A stretch of 28,949 nt of DNA from contig NW_003142804.1 in assembly GCF_000003605.2 (NCBI RefSeq), forward strand, positions 160,782 through 189,730, written 5' to 3'. How positions within the stretch are numbered: position 1 is the first letter of the stretch; each line of letters begins with the position of its first letter. Of this stretch, positions 8,929 through 20,240 are shown one piece after another. The notes under the pieces were generated by a model. That model saw only the letters and a program-made list of their open reading frames with translations, did not search any database and had not been told where the DNA came from. Source of the DNA: Saccoglossus kowalevskii. Lineage: Eukaryota; Hemichordata; Enteropneusta; Harrimaniidae. The translations under genes and the position numbers were made by a program.

Positions 8929-9764
8929 GTATATGATATATAGATTGAATAATTACTAACAACTGTAAAATAATCACAAGTAGTAACAATTTCGAATTAC
9001 TTGTGACAAATTTCACGAGAAAATAAAATATATATTGTTCTCCAATGTCACATACCCAATGTTTACTAACATGTATTGGAAACTTGAATATTGTAAAAAT
9101 AATTAACGCATTTGCCTATACAATACAATGATTAGTATGGAACAAAAGGCACAAGTAATAATCATAAAACAAACGTACACAATCCCCCCCACCTCCATCT
9201 CCACAACACTGGCGCCGTAAAACAAACATTGTGACTACGACCTTTCAATAGCGGAGCTGATGTTGTCTGAATACATACTATGTGTGTTTAAACAATTGTT
9301 ATATGGCCGACTTAATGAGTTTTTCAGATCAACTAATTTCACCACACAAAAGCTGACCCACGTGTTTGATGTGCGGAGTTAGAAAAACAATTACATTCAA
9401 CTTGACACCACCGACAATCGTCAACAAGCATGTTACATCGCCCATGCTGATTATTCTCTTAAATTTTATACTACGACAGAGTATCAACTATTTGTTGGTT
9501 TATGTGCACCAAATAGGTTCTTTTAGGCAACGAAACGTGCTATTACCAAATGTACAAATGAAATGTTTCAGTTGGCCATTTCTTACAAAATTAACGGTCG
9601 GTCTTTCAAGACTGTACCAAACATTATGTTTGGGTTATGTTGTATTTTAATGTTCTGATTGTATATTCTATTTATGACTATTAATTATTGATGCACACAA
9701 TAGTGTGGATGCGCACCATAATACCATACGATATCATATAGTGTATATTTATTTATTTTCTCAG
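8929..9764 (+). other. Intron 9 of CYP20 copy 1; holds the empty site for the Ngaro-like element
   Basis: Aligns with 21498-22154 and 27394-27471 of copy 2. The bases CTATTAATTATTGATG around 9678-9693 are continuous here, whereas copy 2 carries 5.2 kb between AATT and ATTGATG. The core AATT is 9683-9686. No other feature seen; an open frame at 9366-9650 is intronic. Confidence 0.8.
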
Positions 9765-10017
9765 ATTCATTCCAGAACGATTTTTGCCGGAAAATGCCAG
9801 TACTCGTCACCCGTTTTCATTCCAACCATTCGGCTTTGCTGGAAAACGAAAATGCCCTGGATATCGTATTACCTATGCAGGGGGCGCTGTATTCTTAGCT
9901 ACATTGTGTAGAAAGTTTAAATTTCAAATGGTAGAAGGGCAAACCATTGAGAGGAAATATGGATTCGTTACCATACCGAGTAACAATATTTGGGTTACAG
10001 TTACGAAGAGGGACTGA
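9765..10017 (+). CDS. CYP20A1: CYP20 copy 1, last exon with haem-binding loop
   Basis: Opens after TCTCAG and ends at TGA 10015-10017. Encodes FIPERFLPENAS, the cysteine loop FGFAGKRKCPGYR, and the C-terminal sheet VEGQTIERKYGFVT to WVTVTKRD. Vertebrate CYP20A1 has the same spacing (GFSGTQECPE) but lacks the Arg and the Gly after Cys that are present here. About 16 of 253 bases differ from copy 2, some ten of them replacing residues. Confidence 0.9.
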
Positions 10018-10844
10018 TTATGTAAACATGTTGAATTAACTGCTTACATAATTGTATTAATTACATATTGTGGGATATATAAATATATATATTATAAAAT
10101 TGTTGTCAAGCTTTTCAAGCTTCACAGGTTTTATATATTCTAGAATGCACATGATAATATATACGCATTGCCTTAGGTGGTTATTCGTTTTGAAAACTGA
10201 TATACTACTCGTTTATTTAGTACACGCCAAGTTATTTGATAGTGATTTGATTGTCTATATTTTCAAATAGATTCATTAGATATAACTAGCTTTTAACAGT
10301 ATCAAAACTAACATGGTATGCTGTTTGACAGAAATAGTTTGTTGTGTACAACCAATCATATACAAATAAACAATCATTGTGATAAATAAACCCATGACTT
10401 TTACTGTACATGACTAATATGCATAATAACCGGTGTACCAAGTGGACTACAGCGATGATTGATCCAAAGATGGGGGGCATGGGAAGGCACGAATAAGTTG
10501 ACAGGACTCTCATTTACGTGTTCATGATTATACATCATGCTAAATTTATATCGCCTATTGTGTAGATAATGGATAATGGATGGTATATTGTTGTGTCTGT
10601 TTCTGAGCTGTCACCATAACCTCCTCTCGAAATGACATACTAACTAACGTTTCTGACAGTTAAGACTAACAGAGGAATTGTTGTGTATTGTATATACAAT
10701 GAAAGATGAGTGCTAATAAATGACAACATGTTTTGAAAATGTGTCGGTGATAATCAATATAACAACCAATCTGATTGGGATATGGTGTAGATATAAAGTT
10801 CCGTGTATACAACGCCTCCATTCTCCCTAGACTAATGGACACCC
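10018..10844 (+). other. 3' flank / probable 3' UTR of CYP20 copy 1
   Basis: Non-coding and AT-rich, aligned along its length with 27725-28609. AATAAA motifs occur near 10366 and 10383; the second has a counterpart downstream of copy 2, so it is a reasonable poly(A) signal. No gene is visible. The end of the transcript cannot be placed. Confidence 0.5.
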
Positions 10845-12370
10845 TTTTCCTTTTAATTCGAGTGATGGGTATTTGAACAGCCCAGGGAGTAAGTACACAA
10901 TCTTTACTGATATGTTAGGGGGTCCATGATGAGGGTAGTGATAATGTCATGCAGCAGGTTCAGGCACAAAGTGATGATGTAAATGACATGTATAGCAGTG
11001 ATAATAGTAACAATGATAGTGTGCTTCCTCCTAATCTTTACAGTGTCAAGATAATTCATTGGGCGAGGAGCTGGCTGAACCAGAGCACAAAAGACTATGA
11101 CAACTTTCGTGCATATACTTACATACTGCGATAGAGACAAGTTGGAACAGAAACACACCAGATACTGAATAATGTTAACTAACATTATAATGATAATGTT
11201 AACTAACATGACATTTCTGTGGATGACGAAAGTTGGAGTACCATCTTACACTATACCCAGTCCGAAGTAGAAATTTACCAACACCATCATTTCAAAACAT
11301 ATTCCCTAAAACATTATTGACCAGACAGAATAGAGAGACGAATTGCTATGCCAAATGAGTTGAACGTAACAAGGATGTTGATAATTATTGGTCAAAAGTC
11401 CAGAATATTGAAATAGTGCCAGTTTTTTTTTAGAGATAGACACTCACAGCTAATTTGCATAGTTGCTCCAGTATTCCATAGTGTGATAACCTATTTGCAA
11501 CAGTTATATCATCTTCACCACAAGGTGGCGATAAAATAAGTGATTGTAAACTACAAATGGTTATCAAGGGTAAACCAAGGGACAAATGCTTTAAGGTGTA
11601 CGAACTTGCTGACAGCCATACAAATTATGTGGCAAGCCATTCATGACAAGCACATAAATTCTTGAAAAAGTTATGGAGGATGTATCCATAATAGCCGCAA
11701 TATGCGAGAGTACGAGACAAAACCAAAATAGCTTCACTGCACTGCGTGTAGGAATCTTGCAAGGGATAGCATAACAAATTCAGGTCCAGTTTGCGTCATG
11801 ACTTAAGGGAGATTTAGATGTCGCGACAAACACAGATATCAATACACTGAACCTGCTGTCAAATTGCTTAAGAGGTTTATCGATAACAATGCAAGAATCA
11901 GCAGGTACAAGACTCAAATATTGTTGGAGATTATAACGAATACATTGGAGGTGTTGATCATCCCAGCTTTGGTCATATGCTTTATTCCACCGCCAAACCC
12001 TACCTTAAGGATGCTGTCATCTGCAACAGTTGGATTATCTATGAGGAGCTGTTGGATAAGAAACTTTCCCATTTCAATGATGTGCACTAATCGGTGTGTT
12101 TATTTCAAAGTTATCAACTGACGAACCCATCTTGAACACCTCCTAGAATCACCGGATGTGCCTTCGGGTGGAACGGAGCAAAGGACCATTATAGATATAG
12201 CGTCTACAAATGCACTGACTGCAATATATCTTTCCCTGTCGACATGAGGCAACCTGCAGCTCGACTAAGCAAGAAAAGTTCATGCAGAATGATGTCGCAC
12301 ATCAGGGAGAGACAAGGTATATGTGAGACGGCAGACGACAAGATTCTAGAGATGACAGAAGCAAAAATCC
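10845..12370 (+). pseudogene. Decayed piggyBac-like transposase
   Basis: Short blocks in several frames look like a piggyBac-type (DDE_Tnp_1_7) transposase. An acidic Ser/Asn/Asp-rich start (QAQSDDVNDMYSSDNSNNDS, 10949-11030) comes first. Near 11570-11640 is GKPRDKCFKVYELADSHTNYV, like the KP-x-G-K-x-LAD-xx-GY block. Near 11932-12020 is DYNEYIGGVD, like the conserved YN-x-MGGVD motif, followed by AVICNSWIIYEELL. Near 12170-12240 is KDHYRYSVYKCTDC, like the C-terminal Cys-rich tail. It is riddled with stops. The 5' part is repeated at the right end of the window, so it was already here when the CYP20 unit duplicated. No TTAA-flanked terminal repeats were identified. Confidence 0.55.
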
Positions 12371-13962
12371 CATAATAGAGAAATACGAAACAGTAGAAAA
12401 TAAGGACAATATTTATATGTACAGGGATATAGTTATGTATAGTATAGGTTGTAATATTACAGTAATTCAATTGAAATCACATCAAAGTATCATTATGTCT
12501 ATTAGTATAGAAGATACTAAAATATATATATATACATTGTCATCATTTTTCAAGTCTGACTACAAAAATGGAGTGGAGCAAAGTATTTAGCCAACTTCAG
12601 TTCGTATACACATTTCAAGGTTCAAATAAAAATTAAATTAAATTAATATAAATAGTAGTACCAGAACATACAAAAAATACTTGGAATGGGTGGATGTACA
12701 AACAGGCAGACGAATTACAATGCAAAAGGACAAGAGTGCCTGTGGCCAGAACTTACATAAGAAACAAGAGGCAGAAGTAACAATCGTGACATTAAGAAAA
12801 GACAGTACAATGTAAAAATAAATGTTTTTGTTTACCAAGGATCATTTATTTAAATGTATTTTGACAAACTGACAATACATTTTGTCTGTGGGAAAAACCC
12901 GAAGAGACGGCACAGTTTGAATGCACCAGATCTTTCAGGAGAGGCGTAACAGTGTACTTTTTTTTCAGGTATGTGATCATGTGCATCACTTTATATACAG
13001 GAAAGCAAGTAGGGGTAATTTTAATTTTCAGACACTCCCCTCCCGCTCTTATGTGGTTTGAAATATTTGTAGCAGCAGGAATAGTAGTAAAATGGTCCTA
13101 TCACTGTCACTTAACATGCATTACTAATATATCAACACGGCTTGATTCCGGATAATTTCAGAGCAGGGACCCCTTGACAATATGAAATGTCAAAAGGGGA
13201 CACGTTGCCCGTTTCAACACATATTTTACAGACACTTGGGGTGATTCATATATGGAATGAGTTATGTGCAATCAGTGACATTATTCATTTTCAATGTCAA
13301 ATCCTTTTTGTTATCATCTACATTATTTCTACTTATTGTTTCAATGTATGAAGCGTTTAGTTGTCATTTTTTGTCGTGTCTTTCAGATTTCTCATCAACC
13401 ATAGTCTGTATATGAATTAATATGGTAGAAATCTAAGAGACTGTACAAGAACGTTAATCATCTTGGTTTTGAAATGTTAGACGTCTATATTTATCAATGT
13501 AGCATTGTTTCAACTGTGCTCTGAAATTTGGTTAAATGTAATAATCCGTTAATAAGAGTTGTAAATATTGCCATGTTTTAATTGTGACTCATATTTATCA
13601 TTAAATAGTTTGTTTTAATACACATATTGCACGAAGCCCCTTCAATTGCTAAAGTGGCACTATGTTTTTTTATTGCCAAATCTTTGAATCCGATAACATT
13701 ACTACGTTATCTGCGAAAAGTGAGCATTTCACATTAGTATAATCCAAACTATCTTATATTGAGTTTACAAAAATATCTGAAATATCAATTACGTACATAT
13801 TACATCCATGTATGATACACTACTTGAATTAAATGATTGTGTGTAAACCTGGCTGGTCTTGACATGCCTTTAGATCGAATTAATAACATCAGTGTTCGCA
13901 TCATTGTTAGTAGAGTAAGTATTGCGGTCTTGTGGTTGGCATTCTTACCCGACATGACATTC
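12371..13962. other. Intergenic stretch, nothing recognised
   Basis: About 1.6 kb of AT-rich sequence between the piggyBac-like relic and the dispersed repeat. Open frames here are short and show no family motif. I see no RNA gene and no terminal repeat. Confidence 0.5.
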
Positions 13963-14340
13963 ATTCATCTTGTATCGGATCATCAAACAAGTACTTGTCC
14001 ATATTGATAGATATTGCTCTGGGACAGGATTAATTAGAACAAAAAAAACAACCGCTCGGCCATTAGTAATCCGATCTGGAAAACAAAATGGTCACCTTCA
14101 AGGTTCCATAATGTCCAGTGTATATACCAAATTTTAACAAAATCCATCTGTAAACAGCCGATATCCGGTTCCGGAATGCCAGAAAAGCTTGATTTCAAAA
14201 ATTGCCGTCATTCGATCATCTTGAATCAGATCGTGGAACAAATTGATATGCGGATGTATGTGTGAAATTTGAATGCAATCTGTTAAGGGATGTCTAAAGT
14301 ATAGATCCGGATGCACTGACGCACGCACAGACATGCACAG
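13963..14340. repeat. Dispersed repeat (copy b)
   Basis: Second copy of the non-coding repeat at 3756-4251, in the same orientation. It is shorter because it lacks the extra 5' portion. Shared end: GACGCACGCACAGAC. Confidence 0.65.
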
Positions 14341-14761
14341 AGGTCAATCCATAAGTACCCGTTTTCAGACAGTATCCGAACGGGGACTAATTAATCATGG
14401 CACAAAACGTCACGTAATATGCTAATCATTTTATTTATGATATCTCTAGAAGAATATCAATGACATTAGTAAAAAGCGCATCACTGAGACCATATGACAT
14501 ATGTTAAAAAGAGCACTTCCCATTTTTCCTAAATCCAGCATGGACAAACCTTAAGCTTGCAGTAAGATGATTAGTGGTTCTGAAAGAAAATATTTAAGAG
14601 CATTTAATGCCATATTTTTTTCTAATTATAGTACAAAAATACATGTTACATATATTTTATTCATTTCAGTCGCCAAGCACTTTAGCTTTAAACAAACTAA
14701 CAGCCACGTGTCCAATCACAATTTTGAAAGTCAGGTGTACCAGTTCATATTAGTAAAATCG
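14341..14761. other. Sequence left of the truncated CYP20 copy 2
   Basis: Does not align with the 347 bases left of the matching point in copy 1. The duplication breakpoint is therefore at about 14762. No gene recognised. Confidence 0.55.
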
Positions 14762-14878
14762 TAAAACTCCATACCAAATATGGTCACGTAGCATCATATT
14801 GGTATGGAAAAACGCATGTTGTTAGTCTGGCGTCTGCGAAAGCGTTTAAAGATACCAATAAACTGTTTGACCGGCCAG
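14762..14878 (+). CDS. CYP20A1: CYP20 copy 2, exon 2 (5' truncated)
   Basis: Similarity to copy 1 starts at TAAAACTCCATACC, inside the exon. Encodes KLHTKYGHVASYWYGKTH to KLFDRP. Donor GTAAAT as in copy 1. The missing start marks a duplication breakpoint within coding sequence. Confidence 0.85.
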
Positions 14879-15304
14879 GTAAATATGTGTTAAGTAGTCG
14901 TTTAATGCACCACAATTCTCGAAGTACGTCGTGTTTGAAAACAAATCCTCTCAATAACTGGAATACTTAAACACGGTCGAGTGATTCACTTCTTTGGGTT
15001 TGAGTGACCTTTATGTGCTACTTTTGCAACCATGGTACTCCCTGAATAGATGCGTCGTGTGTCTGTGAACGATAAGATCAGGGTATTTTATTCATTGACT
15101 CATCGTAAATATAATGTATATCTCCAGTACTGATCATGTCAGACACAGGTACAATTTTTACTCGTTCATTAAGGGTTATTGCACAGTTACATTCAACAAT
15201 CGAACGTGTAATGTTCAAGTTAAATTCCTACTTCGAATGTAATATTGGCCTGTTGTTGTTGTTGTTGTTGTTGTAGCATTCATATAAACAATTTATTTTC
15301 ACAG
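14879..15304 (+). other. Intron 2 of copy 2, with the empty site for the LTR element
   Basis: Aligns with both flanks of the gypsy insertion of copy 1. GTGTG occurs once (15057-15061). A (TTG)n microsatellite lies at about 15252-15273. Confidence 0.75.
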
Positions 15305-15450
15305 CTGTATTGTATGAATTAATCAAACCCCTAGTTGGGCCTGACAGTATAACATATGCAAATGAGGAAGATGGCAAACGCCGTCGCCATGACTATGATC
15401 AATTATTCAGTTATGATGCAATTAAGAACTACTACAGCAGGTTTTATGAG
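15305..15450 (+). CDS. CYP20A1: CYP20 copy 2, exon 3
   Basis: 146 nt, open. Encodes VLYELIKPLVGPDSITY, then EEDGKRRRHDYDQLF to YSRFYE. The WxxxR tryptophan of copy 1 is Gly here. Confidence 0.85.
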
Positions 15451-16806
15451 GTAAAACATATTTTGTGTTATTACAGCGGGCGCAACAGTGCAATGTTCGT
15501 GATTTTAACTTTAATGTTGGAAAGTAAAGTACATTTGCATATCGAAAATCTCACTGTATTGACGGGCGTGTTTGAATTTGAAATTAAACTATATGCTTAT
15601 ATTCATATAATAATTCAAGTGTAGAATACTTGTATGATTCACCATACTCAATATATATATCCCATTCGAAAATAGTTTGTCCACTGTCCGTGTTTGAATT
15701 TGAGCAGTTTTCACGGCACTCTAGTAATGCGTTGTCTGCAAATTAGTTCCGAAAATTGTCTACATTTGTAATCTTGTGGTGGCGTGGCAAAGATCACAAT
15801 ATTATAATACAAAAAAAGAATATTGTAAATCCCAGGGAAACGTCGTCCATAAAATCAACCGTAACACATGCACAGATCACAATCTGCAACGTGCAAACAG
15901 GGGTAAACAGACAATTTGAATATGGACGAAACCATTTCAAACGTCTCGTAATATTTAGTCATGAGTCAATCTTCCTTCTCAACATATGTGGGTAGAAGGT
16001 TAAACGTGAGTAAAGGGGGAAATTAAAAACAGCGTATATTATATACGATTTCGTCAATGTAGTATTTATCCCTCAGCACCCGTCGTGAACACGGTTTGTC
16101 AAGTGTCTGCTTTTTAAATTGAAATTTTAGAAGGTAAACACAATCGCAGTAACCAAATATCACATGGGATGTTGCAATGGGGGGGGGTAAATGTTTATTT
16201 TGAAGCCCGCTGTAATAGTGAATTAAAACAATTAGCCACTAAGATACATACATATATGAGCAATGACAATCTGACTATTAGGATATCTTATTGGGCTTGT
16301 CTTCTTACTTGTTATTCTTTTAATTGTTTATTTTATTTTATTTTATTGTGTTAATTTATTTTCTTGATTCCATTTTAGTGAATTTTCTATCTACGAAGGC
16401 CCAAATATCTCGAAAACTTTCATAGAATATCTCGTTCGTGAGATCTTAAATATACAGTGTAGTCGACTAATCAGAGAAGTCCTCGTATACATTAATTATT
16501 GTATTTGTGCACAGGTGTCGAAGTCAAAACACTGCTGTATATAAAGCCTCCTCTTAATGGCTAGTAAAGTTTGCGAGAGTCGAATGACATCTCCTATCGA
16601 AGTTGTTCATTTGGGCTACCACAATCAGACAATTACAAAAAATAAAATTGAGGAATAATAACAGTCATTACGCGGTTATGCATATTGAGCATTTATGATT
16701 GAATGAACTTCCACTATTTGAAATTAAACGAACATTTAACTGCTTTATCGCCCTATCAAAATAAATGTGACTTGATATTCTAATGTATATTATATTCTAT
16801 TGACAG
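15451..16806 (+). other. Intron 3 of CYP20 copy 2
   Basis: Ends align with the copy 1 intron. About 600 bp in the middle (roughly 15655-16240) has no counterpart in copy 1. It contains runs of A and G but no recognisable element or gene. Conversely, the tandem repeat of the copy 1 intron is absent. Confidence 0.6.
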
Positions 16807-16974
16807 GCTACTGATGCAGTTGTTGCGAAGATTGAATCTCTGCCGTCGGATGAACACGTTAATATAACTGAACACATGTCTCTGTTGGTGTTGAAAGCTC
16901 TAAGTCATGCTATGTATGGAGATTTCGTTAAGGATGACGAAAAAGCTATCACCATGTTACGTCACCTTGAAACT
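16807..16974 (+). CDS. CYP20A1: CYP20 copy 2, exon 4
   Basis: 168 nt, open, acceptor GACAG and donor GTAAGT kept. Encodes ATDAVVAKIESL to LRHLET. Confidence 0.85.
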
Positions 16975-17184
16975 GTAAGTACACCAGCAAAATATTAATT
17001 ACATACAAGTTGTATGTATATACTAAAATTCACTACGTTCAATTACCCACCAAAGACTCTGGTGAGTCAAAATGACTATTTTGAACTGTAGGCATTAATC
17101 TGTGATTCAGCCAACGACGGAGAGAGAAATCTAGGTCAGGGGAAGCCCCATGAGCTCAAAATTTTCCTTCACGTAACGAACCAC

Positions 17185-18420
17185 GTGACCGAGGTAATGA
17201 GGCGGCGCCATATTGCCTTCCAAATCACTCTAGTTTTTCTCCGCCCGAGTGGGTGGCTCGATAAAAACGGTGCGATCAGTCATCCAAATTTTTTTCCTGG
17301 TGATACCAGGTCTCTGCCAAGGGGAGGGGTGTTAGGCCTCCGATTTCGGAGGGGACCAAGCAGGACAGGACATGGGATTTGTAGATTGACATTGTACCCC
17401 CCCCCACACACACACACACACACTCTGCCAGCCCGGGATCGTCTGTTGGACCCAGTGACGAAGTGGGGCGATTTTGTGCTCAACCCTTTCTGCTGGACCA
17501 AGCGCTACCCGATCAAGTGGTGTTTGAGACTGGAGCTAGCAGAGTCTGAAGACAAATCTCATGCCCGACCGGGTCCTTCGGTTCCTCTCGACCCCGGTAA
17601 CACAAATTTTTGGTTCGGTGGTTCAGTCAGAAACAATTCACGCACTGAGAGCAGAGTGGCGACCCTCAACCTTTGAGTTGTGGACCACTGAAATGCATTT
17701 GTTGGTGCCGCCAGCACACTGAAGTCTCAAAGGCGGAATGCACCAGCCTCCTAGACCAGCAGACACAGCCATTGGTGGGACACCACACTGCTACGTGGGA
17801 TATCCTGCAGTGTCATCTTGCTCTCGTGGCAGGGGCTGTCTCTGTACAGCACGATGCGGTTTTGGCTGTTTTCACTGGGCGCACCACCGCCTCAGTTACA
17901 CAGACTGGACCAGTCTCGCTGCTTCGGGATTCCACCGACTAGTTGGTACAGGTGAGACCCGTGAGCCAGTTTGGCTTCTGCCAAGGGCAAGCAGAAAGGA
18001 CCCCAAGCTGAGAAAACATAACAACCAAAGTCGGCACCCACTGGCCAGAAGTAGCCAGGAGGCAAGCACCTTGGCTCTTTTGGGGGAGGGAAGGGTGGCG
18101 ACGCCCCCCCCCCTCCAGGAAGAAAGAACCAGCTGGCATATGTTCAGCGGGAAGCAGACTCTGAACCTATCGACTTCTACAGGCCTCAAAGAGTCTCACC
18201 TTGGCGGAGGAGAGATCACCCCCGATGTAGAACTGCCAAACTCACATATCTTTGTCTCACAGATTACATGGGTGTATTCCGGCTTGGAGGCAGGGCATAA
18301 CCAATCCCTGGACTCTCCAGGTGGTTACAAGATCCCGCTGCAATCTCCACCCCCCTGGTATCAGCCCCTGTCCCGGGCGCTACCAGGGGACCCCCGCAAA
18401 GCGGAACCAATCTGACAGGA
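17185..18420 (+). pseudogene. Probable gag-like ORF of the DIRS-like element
   Basis: Overlapping open frames (17185-17676, then 17738-18415 and 17673-17942 in other phases) with GC-rich, Pro/Arg-rich content. The position before RT and the general look of the 17700-18190 stretch fit the ORF1 region of DIRS-like elements, but no zinc knuckle or other defining motif is visible. A C9 run and a short (AC)n array at 17397-17423 lie inside it. Confidence 0.4.
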
Positions 18421-18430
18421 GTTAATCAGT

Positions 18431-19090
18431 TTGCTTACAACGGACGCTATACACAGGATAGAGGACCCAGCGTCCGGGCTTCTGCTCACAAATGTTGGTG
18501 GTTCCAAAGACTACAGGTGGCTGCACCCCGTTCTGGACTTAAGCAGACTAAATCAGTATGTGCTTCCTGGAAACACAGAGCATCGTGTTACTCTCCGTGC
18601 TCTGTTTCCACTGGTTAGCTGCTAGATTTGACGATGCTTACCCGCACATACCGATACAACCAGTGACTCCCTCGATTCGCACATTTGGGCCAAGTAGTTG
18701 AGTTTGAATGGCTCCATACGTATTCACCAGAGTGTGGAAACAGGTGGTGCTACTGCTGCGCCGGGCGTCAGTACACATCAACCCATACCTAGATGACTGG
18801 TTGCTACACAACCCAAACAAAGGGTGGTTAGTCAAACAGTAAGACTAACACAGGATTTACTACACCAGTTGGGCTTCCTAGTAAATCAAATCGAAGTCCC
18901 ATCCTTAGCCAACACAACATTTTGTGTTCCTGGGCATGGAGTTCGACACAGAGGTGGGCTTGATATGGTCATCACAGGCCCGTTTCCTAAGCAACCTAGC
19001 TGAACGCCTAGTCAGTGTTCCCTCTGTGTCCCTCCGAGAACTGATGCGGATCATCAGAATGATGACCTCGTTTTGCAAGGTAGTTCCCCC
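18431..19090 (+). pseudogene. Reverse transcriptase of the DIRS-like element
   Basis: Blocks seen across frames: DAIHRIEDPASGLLLTN, YRWLHPVLDLSRLNQYVLP (the xRPVxDLSxLN block), PYLDDWLLHN (YLDDW at 18786-18800, with both catalytic Asp), LTQDLLHQLGFLVN, VFLGMEFDTEVGLI (18925 on) and SLRELMRIIRMMTSF. This is the typical DIRS-type RT thumb order. Several stops and frame changes occur, and part of the palm around the first Asp is poorly preserved. Confidence 0.75.
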
Positions 19091-19095
19091 AAGCC

Positions 19096-19640
19096 GTGTT
19101 ACGCAGTCGTCCGGTACAGCACACTTTGTTGCAGCACCGGGCTCACTTACGGGAACTGGAGAGGCGAGTGACACTCTCAGACCAAGCGAGGGATGCCTTG
19201 CCCTGGTGGTCGACAATTGCCATCCTCAGGCAGGGGGTTCTCTTGGACCCACTCACCACGGCTATGACTCTGGTAACGAATGCCTCCCTCACAGGTTTGG
19301 GAGCGCACCTATTGGACGAACAAGCCTAATAAATATGGCCCCTGCATTGGGTTCAGGACCGCCATATCAACTGGCTCGAACTGAAAGAAGTGCACTTTGC
19401 ACTGATACACTTTCTACCCATAGTTCGAGACCACAGAATCTTGCTTCGCACGGACAACACAGCGATGGTCTCCTATAGCGACAAGGAGGGGGGACCAGAT
19501 CCGCATCGTTGTCAGTCCTAGCATAGCAAATCCTCCGTTGGTACCTGGAATACAATGTGGAGCTAACCGCACACCACCTTCCAGGGGTGAGGAACAGTTA
19601 AGCGGATGCTCTCTCGTGGCGGCTCTGTCTCTAGAACACG
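19096..19640 (+). pseudogene. RNase H of the DIRS-like element
   Basis: DALPWWSTIAILRQG, then TLVTNASLTGLGAHL: the first catalytic Asp of the usual TDAS motif is Asn (AAT 19279-19281). Further blocks in shifted frames: NWLELKEVHFAL (Glu), LLRTDNTAMVSY (Asp), LTAHHLPGV, and ADALSRGG. Stops and shifts disable it. Confidence 0.72.
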
Positions 19641-19689
19641 GAGTGGCAGATACCCCAATGAGTAGCCTCCAGACTGTTTCAGCGATGGG

Positions 19690-20240
19690 ACGATCCAAAG
19701 TTAGACCTATTCACCACACCCCGGAATGCCAAGCTCCAAACATACACGACACTCCTGCCGACTCCAGGAGCCTTAGCCAGGGACGCTTTGTTGACCCCGT
19801 GGACCCACATGGACGTGTACGCCTTTCCTCCCTTCCCACTATTCACCAGGTACTGGAGAACTTTGACAGGAGCTCACCTACACTTTGACGCGGGTGGCGC
19901 CCAACGGGCCAGGCAAGGCCTGGTTTCCACTACTGTTGTAAATGTTAGTCGAAAACCAGGGGTGCTTCCGGACTTACCGATCTGCTGTTCCAACCGGTCG
20001 GCACACTGCCTTTAAGCCAAGCGGTGTACCACTTACACGCATCAAGGCTCTCAGTTGACTCCAACGTCCTTGACAGGGCGAACAGAGATCTCACCAACAC
20101 AGCCTAGGTCTCGCAATGACAAACGTACACTGATTGGTGTAGTGGAAGGGAGATAGATCCATGCCATCCCTCTGTTGGCCAGGCAGCTGACTTTTCGTCC
20201 ATCTGTCCATGAAATGGACTTGTCCTTTCACAGTGTCGTA
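19690..20240 (+). pseudogene. C-terminal pol region and start of the recombinase region, DIRS-like element
   Basis: A LDLFTT..NAKL-like block, MDVYAFPPFPLFTR (about 19808-19850), APNGPGKAWFP, then ASRLSVDSN and TDWCSGREIDPCHPSVGQ. In DIRS elements these come between RNase H and the catalytic half of the tyrosine recombinase. Similarity ends near 20240 and no HxxR or Tyr motif follows. Confidence 0.6.

Larger units (their letters stand above)
296..10017 (+). pseudogene. CYP20A1: Cytochrome P450 family 20 (CYP20A1-like), copy 1, with one nonsense codon
   Basis: Nine exons (296-465, 5484-5629, 6586-6753, 6904-6967, 7455-7631, 7779-7902, 8461-8575, 8864-8928, 9765-10017) match vertebrate CYP20A1 in order and phase. 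They total about 427 codons; with a missing first exon of about 40 codons this equals the family length of about 460. CYP20 is an orphan, haem-thiolate, ER-anchored P450. Visible motifs: a helix C WKRRR, an I-helix AGYHTT (His where an acid is usual), the K-helix ESIR (ExxR), and the haem loop FAGKRKCPG with the cysteine ligand. All introns keep GT/AG ends. The only lesion seen is TAA at 7592-7594, just before the I-helix, where copy 2 has TCA (Ser). A base error or a segregating null allele is possible, so pseudogene status is provisional. A 4.7-kb LTR element sits in the intron after the first visible exon. Confidence 0.85.

Noticed and set aside
10904-11209. Minus-strand open frame of 101 codons, with a similar one at 28456-28932
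   Set aside because: It is the complement of the piggyBac-like relic. Its apparent conservation follows from the duplication, and the plus strand carries the recognisable acidic start.
13900-13960. Possible tRNA-like stretch (GTGGTTGGCATTC)
   Set aside because: It hints at a tRNA-derived arm, but no paired acceptor stem or complete B box can be drawn.
15301-15624. Open frame of 104 codons running out of CYP20 copy 2 exon 3
   Set aside because: Only 15305-15450 is exon. The remainder reads through the GTAAAA donor into the intron and has no homology to the P450.
17280-17501. Minus-strand open frame containing a run of alternating Val-Cys
   Set aside because: The residues come from the (AC)n microsatellite and poly-C run; it is a frame shadow of the DIRS-like element.
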